A DNA stretch of 5,576 nt from Bacillota bacterium. Lineage in GTDB: Bacteria > Bacillota > Clostridia > Acetivibrionales > DTU013. Below the pieces are notes generated by a model. It worked only from the letters and a program-made list of their open reading frames with translations, made no database searches and was not told where the DNA came from. Each line of letters starts with the position of its first letter. Within the stretch, counting starts at the first letter, position 1. A program made the translations under genes and the position numbers. Below are positions 5,414 through 5,576 of this stretch, piece after piece. Location of the stretch: assembly GCA_023415815.1 (NCBI GenBank), contig JAEZJL010000250.1, positions 1 to 5,576 of the forward strand, in the 5' to 3' direction.

Positions 5414-5576
5414 TTGAAAAGGTATTCTATTGGCGAAAAGGCTTTTGATAGTTTGAATTATATCGTGCTGATGCTCCTTGGAATCGTTACCCTGTATCCG
5501 TTTCTTAATGTGGCCGCGATATCCCTGAACGAATCGCTCGATACCGTAAAGGGTGGAATTACTCTATGGCCCAGGG
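5414..5576 (+). CDS. ABC sugar transporter permease, YtcP type (CUT1 family), 3' partial
   Basis: Second inner-membrane subunit of the importer, cut by the right edge after 54 codons. The visible N-terminus, KRYSIGEKAFDSLNYIVLM, then LGIVTLYPFLNVAAISLNES, then GGITLWP, is very characteristic of YtcP-type permeases: a short basic start, IGEK-FD-NY, a first membrane segment with YPF, an extracytoplasmic stretch, and a GG-LWP turn. LplB- and YtcP-type subunits are normally encoded side by side, as here. The gene starts 77 bases after the first permease, uses a TTG start behind a strong GAGGGGGG site, and has no promoter that I can see, so it is probably in the same transcript. The rest of the protein, including the EAA loop, lies outside the window. 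Confidence 0.88.
   Translation, partial: MKRYSIGEKAFDSLNYIVLMLLGIVTLYPFLNVAAISLNESLDTVKGGITLWPR

Overview
The window looks like a Bacillota (Firmicutes) chromosome, most likely from the Clostridia or a Paenibacillus-like group. The grounds are strong purine-rich Shine-Dalgarno sites, a LplB/YtcP-type pair of sugar permeases, a ROK regulator with a zinc-knuckle motif, and heavy use of AGG (Arg) and ATA (Ile) codons, most marked in the first two genes. This placement is inference from gene families; no rRNA or other phylogenetic marker is present.

Bases 1-2457 (+ strand) hold a surface-glycosylation pair. The first gene is the 3' part of a family-39 (PMT-type) membrane glycosyltransferase, cut by the left edge. 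It is followed 71 bases later by a complete GT2 polyprenyl-phosphate glycosyltransferase (DPM1/GtrB type). The GT2 enzyme would load a sugar onto undecaprenyl phosphate on the cytoplasmic side, and the PMT-type enzyme would transfer it to an acceptor outside the membrane.

Bases 2458-2895 contain no credible gene. They carry a cluster of small repeats built on the core GGGAC(A/G)GTTC and its reverse complement, the type commonly seen near REP-associated tyrosine transposases. They also carry a probable rho-independent terminator for the minus-strand gene that follows.

Bases 2896-5576 are a sugar-uptake locus. A ROK-family repressor (minus strand) is transcribed away from a plus-strand operon of two ABC permease genes, the first complete and the second cut by the right edge. 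The 278-base divergent region (4108-4385) is AT-rich. It holds one plausible promoter per direction and two similar palindromes about 104 bases apart, one of them covering the -35 box of the permease promoter. The natural reading is that the ROK protein senses a sugar and controls the transporter. The solute-binding protein and any glycoside hydrolases would lie beyond the right edge.

All the genes belong to known families and I found no clearly new system. The observations most worth checking are the paired operator-like palindromes and the repeat cluster that separates the two functional blocks.
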